DNA from: an uncultured Stomatobaculum sp.
GTDB lineage: Bacteria > Bacillota > Clostridia > Lachnospirales > Lachnospiraceae
Direction of reading: 5' to 3'
Assembly: GCF_937924975.1 (NCBI RefSeq)
Contig: NZ_CALEYG010000035.1
Coordinates: 1 to 64,000, forward strand
Length of the DNA stretch: 64,000 nucleotides
Shown: positions 43,410-52,400 of the stretch, in pieces
Layout: each line of letters begins with the position of its first letter
How positions within the stretch are numbered: the stretch's first letter is position 1
The notes under the pieces: model-generated
Databases searched by the model: none
The model's input: the letters and a program-made list of their open reading frames with translations, nothing else
What the model was told of the DNA's origin: nothing
Program-made: the position numbers and the translations under genes

Positions 43410-43943
43410 ATGAAACACCCAGTCGTAACAATTACCATGGAGGACGGCGGCGTCATGAAACTGGAGCTTTATCCGGAGGTCGCACCGGGTACGGTCAACA
43501 ATTTCCTGAGCCTCGCAAAGAAGGGGTTTTATGACGGCCTCATTTTTCACCGTGTCATTGAGGGCTTCATGATTCAGGGCGGTTGCCCGATCGGCAACGG
43601 CGAGGGCGGCCCCGGCTATGTGATCAAGGGAGAGTTCAAGCAGAACGGCGTGCAGAACGACTTAAAGCACGAGAGAGGTGTGATTTCGATGGCGCGCACC
43701 TCGATTCCGGATTCCGCGGGCAGCCAGTTCTTCATCATGCACAAGGCGGCACCGCACCTGGACGGCGGCTATGCGGCGTTCGGCAAGCTGATTGAGGGTG
43801 AGGATGTCCTGGACCGCATTGCGACGACAAAGACGAATGCGGCGGATAAGCCGCTGAGAGACCAGAAGATTAAGACCGTCACGGTCGAGACCTTCGGCGA
43901 GACCTATCCGGAGCCGGAGAAGCTGCCGGAAATCGAGTATTGA
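43410..43943 (+). CDS. Peptidyl-prolyl cis-trans isomerase, cyclophilin type
   Basis: Speeds proline isomerisation during folding. The 177-residue protein lacks a signal peptide, so it acts in the cytoplasm. FHRVIEGFMIQGG carries the catalytic Arg, followed by ISMARTSIPDSAGSQFF, FIMHKAAPHLDGGYAAFG and a conserved C-terminal tail, all typical of cyclophilins. A strong AAGGAGG precedes the ATG. The next frame begins at a TTG that overlaps its stop codon. Confidence 0.95.
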   Translation: MKHPVVTITMEDGGVMKLELYPEVAPGTVNNFLSLAKKGFYDGLIFHRVIEGFMIQGGCPIGNGEGGPGYVIKGEFKQNGVQNDLKHERGVISMARTSIPDSAGSQFFIMHKAAPHLDGGYAAFGKLIEGEDVLDRIATTKTNAADKPLRDQKIKTVTVETFGETYPEPEKLPEIEY

Positions 43944-44608
43944 CAAAAACCTATGCGGTTTCGCTGAGGGACGGGACAAAGGTGAATGTCACTGTCTCCG
44001 ACGAGCCCTGGCGGGGCGATGTCAATGTGACGGACTGGGAGGCGGTGACCGAGAGTCTGCTCCTTCGGGCGGCCTGCCGGAAGTGCGGCCGTCCCGCGCC
44101 GATTGCGGAGACAGAGCGTCTCTTTCTCCGCGAGCTCTCGATGGAAGACCTCCCTGCCCTGCGGACTTTTTCGCTCCCGGCGAAAGAGAATCGCTATCTC
44201 GGCGGCGACTGGGAGGGGCTCAAAGACGAAGCGTTTTTGCGGCGCTATATCGAGACGCAATATGCGTTTTTTGACTACGGCCTCTGGGCGCTCTTTCGGC
44301 GCGCGGGAGAGCTGCGCGAAGCACACTTTCTCGGGCTGGTCGGATTCTCGCCGGAGGAGCCGCCGGAACTGGGTTACGCCTTGCGGCCCGAAGCGAGAGG
44401 ACAGGGCTATGCGGCGGAAGCGGGGCTCGCAGCCCTTCGCTATGCCGAAAGAGAACTCGGATTTACGGCAGCGCAGATACGCGTTGTGCCGGAAAACCGG
44501 GCCGGATGCGCGGTCGCGGCAAAAATCGAAGAGCAGTGGAACCGTGCGGGCGGCGCGCCTCAGTGCCGCCTTTTTGTAAAGCATGAAAGTTCTGTATACA
44601 AAGACTGA
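43940..44608 (+). CDS. GNAT family acetyltransferase with CxxC N-terminal extension
   Basis: The 222-residue protein has a GNAT domain from about residue 55 on: TERLFLRELSMEDLPALRTF, ELGYALRPEARGQGYAAEAG (acetyl-CoA loop RGQGYA) and VVPENRAGCAVAAKIE. GNAT proteins acetylate amines; RimJ/RimL-like relatives modify ribosomal proteins. The first 55 residues include ACRKCGRP, a CxxC pair, and are not part of the standard domain. The start at 43940 would be a TTG inside the cyclophilin stop, with only a weak ribosome site; a later start is possible. Confidence 0.72.
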   Translation: MTKTYAVSLRDGTKVNVTVSDEPWRGDVNVTDWEAVTESLLLRAACRKCGRPAPIAETERLFLRELSMEDLPALRTFSLPAKENRYLGGDWEGLKDEAFLRRYIETQYAFFDYGLWALFRRAGELREAHFLGLVGFSPEEPPELGYALRPEARGQGYAAEAGLAALRYAERELGFTAAQIRVVPENRAGCAVAAKIEEQWNRAGGAPQCRLFVKHESSVYKD

Positions 44609-44654
44609 GCGAGAGCGCCGGAATGCGGCACGGTGTGTCGACAGGGGAGTTGGT

Positions 44655-45569
44655 ATGGAAACAGGAAGGGAGAGCGTCCGCGCGCGGGCGTTTGCAAAAA
44701 TCAATCTGGGGCTTGCGGTGCTCGGCACCCGGGCGGACGGCTATCACTTGCTCCGAACGGGGATGCAGAGTATAAGCCTTGCGGACGAGCTCTTGCTCAC
44801 GCGGACGGAAGAAGCGGGCATAACGCTTTGCTGCGATGAGCCGTCGCTGCCGACCGACGGGCGGAATCTCGCCGTTCGGGCAGCGGAAGCGGTGTTTCGG
44901 CACTGCGGTCTTTCGGGCGGCGTCCGGATTGAACTGAAAAAACGGATTCCCGCGGAGGCAGGGCTCGGCGGCGGCTCGGCAGACGCGGCGGCTGTTCTGC
45001 GGGGACTGAGAGCCCTCTTTGCGCTGCCGCTCGGCGACGAAGCGTTGCGCGCTCTCGCACTCCCGCTCGGCGCCGATGTGCCCTTCTGTGTGAGCGGCGG
45101 AACCATGCTCGCGGAGGGCATAGGCGAAGCGCTCTCACCGCTCTCTCCGATGCCGCCCTGCCATCTGGTCGTCGTGAAGCCGCCCTGCGGCAGTTCGACC
45201 AAGGCCGTCTACGCGGCGCTCTCGCTCTCGGCCATGGCCCCCTGGGAGCAGCCGGATGCGAGACTATTGGAAAATGCGCTGCAGGGACAGAATGTGACGC
45301 TGCTCGGCGCTTCGCTGCAGAACGCGCTCGAAAAGCCGGCGACAGAGCTATATCCCGTCCTCCTCGACTATCGGCAGTTTCTCACGGAGAGCGGCGCCGC
45401 GGGCGCCGCGATGAGCGGCAGCGGCTCGGCTTTCTTTGCGGTGTTCCCGGAGGCTGAGCGAGACAGAGCGGAACAGTGTATCGCGACAGGGAAAGAACAG
45501 TTTCCGGCAGCAACATTCTTTTTGTGCCGCCCGGTTTCTGCGGAAGAAGTCAGCGCGTCGACCTTATGA
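44655..45569 (+). CDS. ispE: 4-diphosphocytidyl-2-C-methyl-D-erythritol kinase IspE
   Basis: Fourth step of the MEP isoprenoid pathway, phosphorylating CDP-ME with ATP. The 304-residue GHMP kinase has AFAKINLGLAVLG (Lys 15), GYHLL, the ATP loop EAGLGGGSADAAA and the late GAAMSGSGSAFFAVF. The start at 44655 is supported by GGGGAG upstream. The isoprenoid product feeds undecaprenyl phosphate, which the glycan loci and murI/ddl products need. 46 bases separate it from the GNAT gene. Confidence 0.94.
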   Translation: METGRESVRARAFAKINLGLAVLGTRADGYHLLRTGMQSISLADELLLTRTEEAGITLCCDEPSLPTDGRNLAVRAAEAVFRHCGLSGGVRIELKKRIPAEAGLGGGSADAAAVLRGLRALFALPLGDEALRALALPLGADVPFCVSGGTMLAEGIGEALSPLSPMPPCHLVVVKPPCGSSTKAVYAALSLSAMAPWEQPDARLLENALQGQNVTLLGASLQNALEKPATELYPVLLDYRQFLTESGAAGAAMSGSGSAFFAVFPEAERDRAEQCIATGKEQFPAATFFLCRPVSAEEVSASTL

Positions 45570-45594
45570 GCGCGCGGAACAGGAAGGAGGCGCT

Positions 45595-46311
45595 ATGCCG
45601 GAAGAATTTAAGATGACGGTCAATGAGTATATGCCGCTTCGCGATGTTGTATTTCACACCTTACGGCAGGCAATTTTAAAGGGCGAGATGGAACCCGGCG
45701 AGCGCCTGATGGAAATTCAGCTCGCAAAGAAGCTCGGTGTGAGTCGCACGCCGATTCGCGAAGCCATCCGGAAGCTGGAACTCGAGGGACTGGTCACGAT
45801 GATACCGCGCCGCGGCGCGGAGGTGGCCGGCATCACGGAGAAGAGTCTCCGTGATGTGCTCGAAGTGCGCCGGGCGCTCGAGGATCTCGCAGTCGAGCTC
45901 GCGGTGGAGCGCATGAACAGCGATGACATTGAGCGGCTCGAAGCGGCCAGAATCGGCTTTCGCGAGGCGCTCGATGCGAAGGATATGATACGGATCGCGC
46001 AGGCGGACGAGCTTTTCCACGACGCGATTTATGCGGGCACATATAACGACAAGCTCGTACAGATGTTGAACAATCTGCGCGACCAGATGTACCGCTATCG
46101 CCTGGAGTATATCAAGGATACCGGCAAGCGCCAGATTCTGCTCCACGAGCACGAGCAGATTCTGACGGCGGTGAAGACGCGAAACATTACGCTCGCGCGT
46201 CAGACGATGCGAGAGCACATTGACAACCAGGAGCTCACGATTTCCAAGCGTCTCAGCGAGGAACTCCTGGAGAAGAAAAGCGCAAAACGAAAAGAGGCAA
46301 AGAAAAGATGA
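45595..46311 (+). CDS. GntR family transcriptional regulator (FCD/FadR subfamily)
   Basis: The 238-residue regulator has a winged-helix DNA-binding domain (about 11-78) with the recognition pattern IQLAKKLGVSRTPIREAIRK, and a C-terminal FCD ligand domain. Metal-binding positions of the FCD fold are visible: ADELFHD (Asp 138, His 142), LHEHE (His 184/186) and REHID (His 208). FCD regulators sense small carboxylates and often repress nearby metabolic genes. Here it is coupled to ddl by an ATGA overlap. The C-terminus is Lys/Arg-rich. The ligand is unknown. Confidence 0.9.
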   Translation: MPEEFKMTVNEYMPLRDVVFHTLRQAILKGEMEPGERLMEIQLAKKLGVSRTPIREAIRKLELEGLVTMIPRRGAEVAGITEKSLRDVLEVRRALEDLAVELAVERMNSDDIERLEAARIGFREALDAKDMIRIAQADELFHDAIYAGTYNDKLVQMLNNLRDQMYRYRLEYIKDTGKRQILLHEHEQILTAVKTRNITLARQTMREHIDNQELTISKRLSEELLEKKSAKRKEAKKR

Positions 46312-47369
46312 GTAAGAAAACAGTTGCGGTACTATTCGGCGGGCAGTCCTCGGAGCACGAGATTTCCTGCCTCTCGGCGGCAAATATCATTCACAACATT
46401 GATCGCGAAGCCTATGATCTCGTGCTGGTCGGCATCACGAAGGAGGGACACTGGGTCAAGGTGAGCCGCGTCGAGGACATCGAGGACGGCAGCTGGAGAG
46501 AGTCGAAGATCGGCGCCGTGCTCTCGCCGGACGCAACGGAGCAGTGCCTCATGATTCATGAGCAGGCTGCGATTACCCGCGTGAAAATAGACCTCGTGTT
46601 CCCGGTGTTGCACGGCCTCTACGGCGAGGACGGCACCATTCAGGGCCTCTGCAAACTCGCGCGGATTCCGTTCGTGGGCTGTGGCGTCACGGCGTCGGCG
46701 GTCGGCATGGACAAAGGCGTTGCCAAGCTGGTCGTGCATTCGCTCGGTATCCGCCAGGCGGATTTCCTCCTGGTGACGAGTCAGGAACTCAAGGATATGT
46801 GCGCCGTCATCGACCGAACAGAGGATCGTTTTTCTTACCCCGTTTTCGTGAAACCCTGCAATGCGGGCTCGAGTTGCGGTGTGACCAAGGTGCACAAGAG
46901 AGAGGAGCTCGCGGAGGCGCTCCGCGAGGCGGCGCGCTTTGACAGCCGCATTCTGATCGAGGAGTGCATTGTGGGGCGCGAGATTGAGTGCGCGGTACTC
47001 GGCGGCGGCGCACGCCCGGTACAGGCGAGCGGTGTCGGCGAAATTCTTGCGGCGGCCGATTTCTATGACTACGATGCGAAATACTACAATGCGGAGTCGA
47101 AGACCGTTGTGGATCCGGAGCTCCCGGAAGACAGCGCAGAGGAAGTGCGCCAATCGGCAGTCCGCATCTTTGAGGCAATCGACGGCTACGGTTTGTCCCG
47201 CGTCGACTTCTTTGTGACGGCGGCGGGAGAGGTCGTTTTCAACGAGATCAATACCATGCCCGGCTTCACGGCAATCAGCATGTATCCGATGCTCTTTGCG
47301 GCGCGCGGCAAAGACAAGAAGACGCTTGTGAAAGAGCTCATGGAGCTCGCGTTTGAGAGAGAGGCCTGA
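46308..47369 (+). CDS. ddl: D-alanine--D-alanine ligase
   Basis: ATP-grasp ligase that joins two D-alanines for peptidoglycan. The 353 residues start with the hallmark VLFGGQSSEHEIS (8-20). PVLHGLYGEDGTIQGL, FVKPCNAGSSCGVTKV and FNEINTMPGFT (metal Glu and Asn) complete the family set. The glycine-rich loop and the ligand-binding Ser are intact. It directly precedes murI, a cell-wall precursor enzyme, with no gap. Confidence 0.96.
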   Translation: MSKKTVAVLFGGQSSEHEISCLSAANIIHNIDREAYDLVLVGITKEGHWVKVSRVEDIEDGSWRESKIGAVLSPDATEQCLMIHEQAAITRVKIDLVFPVLHGLYGEDGTIQGLCKLARIPFVGCGVTASAVGMDKGVAKLVVHSLGIRQADFLLVTSQELKDMCAVIDRTEDRFSYPVFVKPCNAGSSCGVTKVHKREELAEALREAARFDSRILIEECIVGREIECAVLGGGARPVQASGVGEILAAADFYDYDAKYYNAESKTVVDPELPEDSAEEVRQSAVRIFEAIDGYGLSRVDFFVTAAGEVVFNEINTMPGFTAISMYPMLFAARGKDKKTLVKELMELAFEREA

Positions 47370-48263
47370 ATGGACGGCGAGACGTTTGACGAGCAGGATC
47401 CGGTCAAACTTTATGTGCCGAAGCGGGAGCGCCGTGAGCGGTTCACCATCGACGCGCACGCCCCGATCGGCGTATTTGACTCCGGCATCGGCGGACTCAC
47501 AGTCGTGAGAGAGCTGATGCGCCAGATTCCCGACGAGCGCATGGTGTATTTCGGCGACACGGCGCGCCTGCCCTACGGCGCAAAGTCGCGGGACACGATT
47601 ATACGCTTTTCGCGCCAGATTGTGCGTTTCTTAAAGACGAAGGGTGTGAAGGCGATTGTGATTGCCTGCAATACGGCGAGCTCCCACGCGTTAAAAACCC
47701 TCGCCGAGGAGAACGATATTCCGGTGATCGGGGTGATTTACGCAGGCGCGCTGAGCGCGGTGCGCGCCACAAAGAACGGGCGCATCGGCGTGATCGGCAC
47801 GCGCGGCACGGTCAACTCCGAAATTTATCCGAAGGTCATTCAGAGCATTTCGCCGGGCATCCGCGTGTTTCAGAAAGCCTGCCCCATGTTTGTGCCGCTC
47901 GTCGAGGAGGGGCTTTTACACGACAGCGTGACGGACGAAATGGCGGCGCGCTATCTGCAGGAACTGAAGGAGAAGTATGTCGACACGCTGGTGCTCGGCT
48001 GCACGCATTACCCGCTGATCCGGAGTACCATCGGGCGCATCATGGGCGAGGAAGTGACGCTCGTGAATCCGGCCTACGAGACCGCGACGGAACTCCGGGA
48101 TATCCTTGCGCGGGAAAAGCTCTTAAACCCGGGGGACGGAAACATGGAGGGCAAGTATCGCTTCTATGTGAGCGATCTCGCCGAGAATTTTCAGGATTTC
48201 GCCAACTCCATTTTGCCGACGGAACACCTGGAGGCGAAAAAAATCGAAATCGAAGAATATTGA
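47370..48263 (+). CDS. murI: Glutamate racemase
   Basis: Makes D-glutamate for peptidoglycan. The 297-residue protein has FDSGIGGLTVV (36-46), catalytic Cys 100 in ACNTAS, and the second catalytic Cys 211 in LGCTHYPLI. Compared with typical MurI it has about 30 extra N-terminal residues, of which the first 20 are acidic then basic. The ATG lies immediately after the ddl stop. A start inside the extension cannot be ruled out. Confidence 0.94.
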   Translation: MDGETFDEQDPVKLYVPKRERRERFTIDAHAPIGVFDSGIGGLTVVRELMRQIPDERMVYFGDTARLPYGAKSRDTIIRFSRQIVRFLKTKGVKAIVIACNTASSHALKTLAEENDIPVIGVIYAGALSAVRATKNGRIGVIGTRGTVNSEIYPKVIQSISPGIRVFQKACPMFVPLVEEGLLHDSVTDEMAARYLQELKEKYVDTLVLGCTHYPLIRSTIGRIMGEEVTLVNPAYETATELRDILAREKLLNPGDGNMEGKYRFYVSDLAENFQDFANSILPTEHLEAKKIEIEEY

Positions 48264-48278
48264 CGGGGAGGGAGAGCC

Positions 48279-48725
48279 ATGACGGAAGATGTGCTGGTGA
48301 CCATCAGCGGCAAGCATCTGATCGGCGGCGAGAGCGAGGACGTGGAACTCCTGGTGCCGGGAACCTACCGATGCACGGACGAGGGCATTCATGAGATTGT
48401 CTATGAGGAGCCTGCGGAAGAGGAAAGTTTCGGCACGAAAAACACGCTGCGAATCGACGGCAACTCGATGCGCATCGAAAAGCGCGGGGTCTGCACGGCG
48501 GAACTCTGCTTCTTAAACAGCGCGGCGCGCACGCTCTGCAACTACCGGACGCCCTACGGCACCTTTTTGATCGGCATCAGCACCTCGGATTTCCGCGTCA
48601 CGGTCACGGAGAACTGCATTACGGCGGAGCTGATTTATGCGATGGATGTCGGTGATGCGTTTCTGAAAGACTGCGAGATGAAGGTCGAAGTACGCGCGAG
48701 AGAGGGGATGCCGGACGAGATCTGA
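48279..48725 (+). CDS. DUF1934 family protein
   Basis: The 148-residue protein is beta-rich with alternating strands: DVLVTISGKHL, YRCTDEGIHEIVYEEP, NTLRIDGNSMRIEKRG and YRTPYGTFLIGIST. This fits the DUF1934 calycin-like beta-barrel family, common in Firmicutes near murI. The biochemical role is unknown. GGGAGGGAGAG precedes the ATG. It ends at a bidirectional terminator. Confidence 0.85.
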   Translation: MTEDVLVTISGKHLIGGESEDVELLVPGTYRCTDEGIHEIVYEEPAEEESFGTKNTLRIDGNSMRIEKRGVCTAELCFLNSAARTLCNYRTPYGTFLIGISTSDFRVTVTENCITAELIYAMDVGDAFLKDCEMKVEVRAREGMPDEI

Positions 48726-48736
48726 ATGACGGGCAC

Positions 48737-48770
48737 AAAAAAAACAGGCGCTTTCGCGCCTGCTGTTTTT
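48737..48770. terminator. Bidirectional terminator between the DUF1934 gene and the minus-strand gene
   Basis: CAGGCGC (48745-48751) pairs with GCGCCTG (48756-48762) around TTTC. T-runs lie on both sides: TTTTT after it on the plus strand and eight Ts on the minus strand. Confidence 0.88.
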
Positions 48771-48773
48771 GTA

Positions 48774-49223
48774 TTATTTTCTGTGAAGAATGCGGTCTAA
48801 GAGGGAGCGCTTCTTCGGGATTGCGGGAACCGCGCCGCCGCGCACGCCCTTCACCTCGACGATGTAAATGCCGCTCACAATGACCTTGCATTCCTGCTTC
48901 AGCGGAAGCTGCCGGAAGGCTGTCTCATCCGCCATCAGGGTGATGATCTTTGCGCCGACCTTTGCCTTCACGACCGGGACTTTCATCCAGCGGAGATAGA
49001 AGGGGGTCTGCTCCCAGACCAGTTTCGGAAAGCCGGCGTCTTTCAGCTTGACTTTCTTTTTGTCAATCGGCAACATCGTGACGAGCTGCTTGGCCGCCTC
49101 GAAGGCCGGTTGCGAAGCCGCCTGTTTCTCTTGTAAGCGCCTGCCGACAAAATAGAGTACGGCAAGTGCGACTGCCGCGATCACAAGGAGCACGAGCAGT
49201 ACCGTGAGTACGGTATTCATCAT
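48774..49223 (-). CDS. Small membrane-anchored protein of unknown function
   Basis: The 149-residue protein has one N-terminal membrane helix (about 4-27), then a soluble, Lys-rich domain. Near-terminal strands such as KVKLKDAGFPKLVWEQTPFY and KVPVVKAKVGAKIITLMADE suggest a small beta-rich fold, followed by a basic tail (AIPKKRSLLDRILHRK). I recognise no family. Two ATGs are adjacent (49221-49223 and 49218-49220). It has its own promoter facing away from rpoB, which separates rpoBC from any upstream genes. Confidence 0.75.
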   Translation of the reverse strand: MMNTVLTVLLVLLVIAAVALAVLYFVGRRLQEKQAASQPAFEAAKQLVTMLPIDKKKVKLKDAGFPKLVWEQTPFYLRWMKVPVVKAKVGAKIITLMADETAFRQLPLKQECKVIVSGIYIVEVKGVRGGAVPAIPKKRSLLDRILHRK

Positions 49224-49286
49224 TGTCTGGAATCCCCCGTCAATTTTTGTTTTACGTCTATCCTGAAAATAAAGGGACGCTTCAAA

Positions 49287-49315
49287 AGTATAGCAGAGTC
49301 GGAAAAAATACGCAA
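49287..49315 (-). promoter_or_regulatory. Promoter of the small membrane protein gene
   Basis: On the minus strand TTGCGT (complement of 49310-49315) precedes TATACT (complement of 49287-49292) with a 17-base spacer and a TGC extension at the -10. Confidence 0.7.
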
Positions 49316-49324
49316 GACTGTCGC

Positions 49325-49353
49325 TTGACAGCTTGCAATCGGAATGTTAGGAT
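49325..49353 (+). promoter_or_regulatory. Strong promoter of the rpoB-rpoC operon
   Basis: Perfect TTGACA at 49325-49330 and TAGGAT at 49348-49353 with a 17-base spacer and a TGT extension. It lies back to back with the promoter of the minus-strand gene, ten bases apart. The leader to the ATG is about 103 bases. Confidence 0.8.
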
Positions 49354-49378
49354 GAAGTTTGCACTATTGTGGACTCGT

Positions 49379-49411
49379 AGGCCTTTAGGGAGAAGTATGC
49401 CCTTTGGGCCT
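49379..49411 (+). promoter_or_regulatory. Structured leader hairpin upstream of rpoB
   Basis: AGGCC (49379-49383) pairs with GGCCT (49407-49411), and AGGG (49387-49390) with CCCT (49400-49403), around a nine-base loop with an internal bulge. It lies in the 5' leader, about 52 bases before the rpoB ATG, and has no T-run. It could modulate translation or stability; this is only a structural observation. Confidence 0.45.
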
Positions 49412-49462
49412 TAATCCGCACGGGTAACCATTGGTCTTTCAAGTATAGGGGTGATAACGTAC

Positions 49463-52400
49463 ATGGAAAAAAGCAATATGCGTCCGATTAAAGCCGGAAA
49501 GGGCATTCGCATGAGCTTCTCCCGCCAGAAGGAAGTTTTGCAGATGCCGAACCTCATAGAGATCCAGAAGGATTCTTACGACTGGTTCCTGGGTGAGGGA
49601 TTGCGGGAGGTATTCCGCGATATTTTCCCCATTGAGGATTTTGCCGGACACCTCAGTCTGGATTTTGTGGATTTTCAGCTCTACCGCGATGAGGCAAAGT
49701 ACACCATTGCGGAGTGCAAGGAGCGGGATGCCACCTATGCAGCCCCGATGAAGGTCAAAGTACGGCTGTACAATAAGGATAAGGACGAGCATAAGGAGCA
49801 CGAAGTTTTCATGGGCGATCTGCCGCTCATGACGGACACCGGTTCCTTTGTCATCAACGGCGCAGAGCGCGTCATCGTAAGCCAGCTGGTTCGTTCCCCC
49901 GGTATTTACTATACGATTGAACATGATAAGGTCGGAAAGGAATGCTACTTCTGCCAGGTGATCCCGAACCGCGGCGCATGGCTCGAGTACGAGACCGACT
50001 CGAACGACGTGTTTAATGTCCGCGTTGACAGAACGAGAAAGGTGCCGGTCACGGTGCTGCTTCGCGCGCTCGGTCTCGGCACGAACGATGAGATCAAGGC
50101 GCTGTTCGGCGACGAGCCGAAGCTCGAGGCGAGCTTCCTGAAGGATTCGACCGAGAACTACGCGGACGGTCTTCTTGAACTCTACCGCAAGATTCGTCCG
50201 GGCGAGCCGCTCTCGGTCGAGTCGGCGGAAGGCCTGTTGCGTTCGATGTTCTTTGACCCGCGCCGCTATGACCTTGCGCGCGTGGGCCGCTATAAATTCA
50301 ATAAGAAGCTCCACTTAAAGAACCGCGTGGTCGGCAAGGAACTCTTGGAGGATGCCGTGGATCCGAACACCGGCGAGATTCTCGCGGAGAGCGGCACGGT
50401 AATCACGAGAGAACTCGCGACCGAGATTCAGGACGCGGGCATTCCGTATGTGATGGTGAAGGGCACGAGCACGCCCGAGCGCGCGCTGAAGGTGCTCTCG
50501 AACCTCATGGTCGATATTCGCAACTATGTCGACATGGAGAACCCGACCGAATACGGCATCGTGGAGCCGGTCTACTATCCGGCGCTCATGGAAGTCCTGA
50601 AGGAGGCCGAGGAGAACAAGGTCGACGTCAAGAAGTACGTGAAGCGGCATGTGGATCGCCTGATTCCGAAGCACATCACGAAGGAAGATATTTTTGCTTC
50701 CATCAACTACAACATGCAGATCGAAGAGGGCATCGGTACGACCGATGACATTGACCACCTCGGCAACCGCCGCATCCGTGCGGTCGGCGAGCTCCTGCAG
50801 AACCAGTACCGCATCGGTCTGTCCCGCATGGAGCGCGTGGTCAGAGAGCGCATGACGACCCAGGATATCAGCGAGATTACGCCGCAGTCCCTGATCAACA
50901 TCAAGCCGGTCACGGCGGCGGTCAAAGAATTCTTCGGTTCTTCCCAGCTCTCGCAGTTCATGGACCAGAACAACCCGCTCTCGGAGCTCACGCACAAGAG
51001 AAGACTCTCGGCGCTCGGCCCGGGCGGTCTCTCGAGAGATCGCGCAGGCTTCGAGGTTCGAGACGTCCACTACACGCACTACGGCAGAATGTGCCCGATC
51101 GAGACCCCCGAGGGCCCGAACATCGGACTCATCAACTCGCTCGCAAGCTATGCGCGCATCAACCCCTACGGCTTTATCGAGGCGCCCTACCGCGTGGTTG
51201 ACAAGTCCGAGGATCCGAAGAACCCGCGCGTCACGGATGATGTCGTGTATCTCGCGGCGGATGAGGAAGATAATTTTATTGTCGCACAGGCAAACGAGCC
51301 GCTCGACGAAGAGGGACACTTTGTCCACAACAATGTCTCCGGTCGACACAAAGAGGAGACTTCGGCGTTCCAGAAGCGCCTCATCGACCTGATGGACGTC
51401 TCGCCGAAGATGGTCTTCTCGGTCGCGACAAGCATGGTCCCGTTCCTCCAGAACGACGACGCAAACCGCGCCCTGATGGGCTCGAACATGCAGCGTCAGG
51501 CCGTTCCGCTCATGCTGACCGATGCGCCGGTCGTGAGCACCGGCATGGAAGCCAAGGCGGCGGTCGACTCCGGCGTCTGCCAGGTCGCGCGCCACGCGGG
51601 CACGGTCGTGATGAGCTCGGGCAGCGAAATCACGGTACGCCGCGACGATAACGGCGAGATTGAGCACTACAAGCTCACAAAGTTCCAGCGTTCGAACCAG
51701 TCGAACTCCTATAACCAGAAGCCCATCGTGAACGCGGGCGACCATGTCGAGGAAGGCGAGGTCATCGCGGACGGTCCTTCGACCCACGACGGTGAGATCG
51801 GTCTCGGCAAGAACCCGCTGATCGGCTTCATGACCTGGGAGGGTTATAACTACGAGGACGCGGTTCTTCTCTCCGAGCGCCTGGTCCAGAACGATGTGTT
51901 CACCTCGATTCACATTGAGGAGTACGAGTGCGCATCGCGCGACACGAAGCTCGGCGCGGAGGAAATCACGCGGGATGTCCCGGGTGTCGGCGACGACGCG
52001 CTTCGGGATCTCGATGACAACGGCATCATCCGCATCGGCGCGGAGGTTCGCGCCGGAGACATTCTGGTCGGCAAGGTGACGCCGAAGGGCGAGACCGAAC
52101 TCACGGCGGAGGAGAGACTGCTCCGCGCAATCTTCGGCGAGAAGGCCAGAGAGGTCCGCGACACCTCGCTCAAGGTGCCGCACGGCGCCTACGGCACGGT
52201 CGTGGAGGCGCGTGTCTTTACGAGAGAGAACGGCGATGAGCTCTCTCCGGGCGTGAACCAGAATGTCCGCATTTATATCGCACAGAAGAGAAAGATTTCG
52301 GTCGGCGACAAAATGGCAGGCCGACACGGCAACAAGGGTGTTGTGTCGCGCGTGCTTCCGGTCGAGGATATGCCCTTCCTGCCGAACGGCCGTCCGCTCG

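Noticed and set aside
50936..51020. Possible rifampicin-resistance substitutions in rpoB
   Set aside because: The rifampicin region matches the wild-type pattern at the usual resistance positions.
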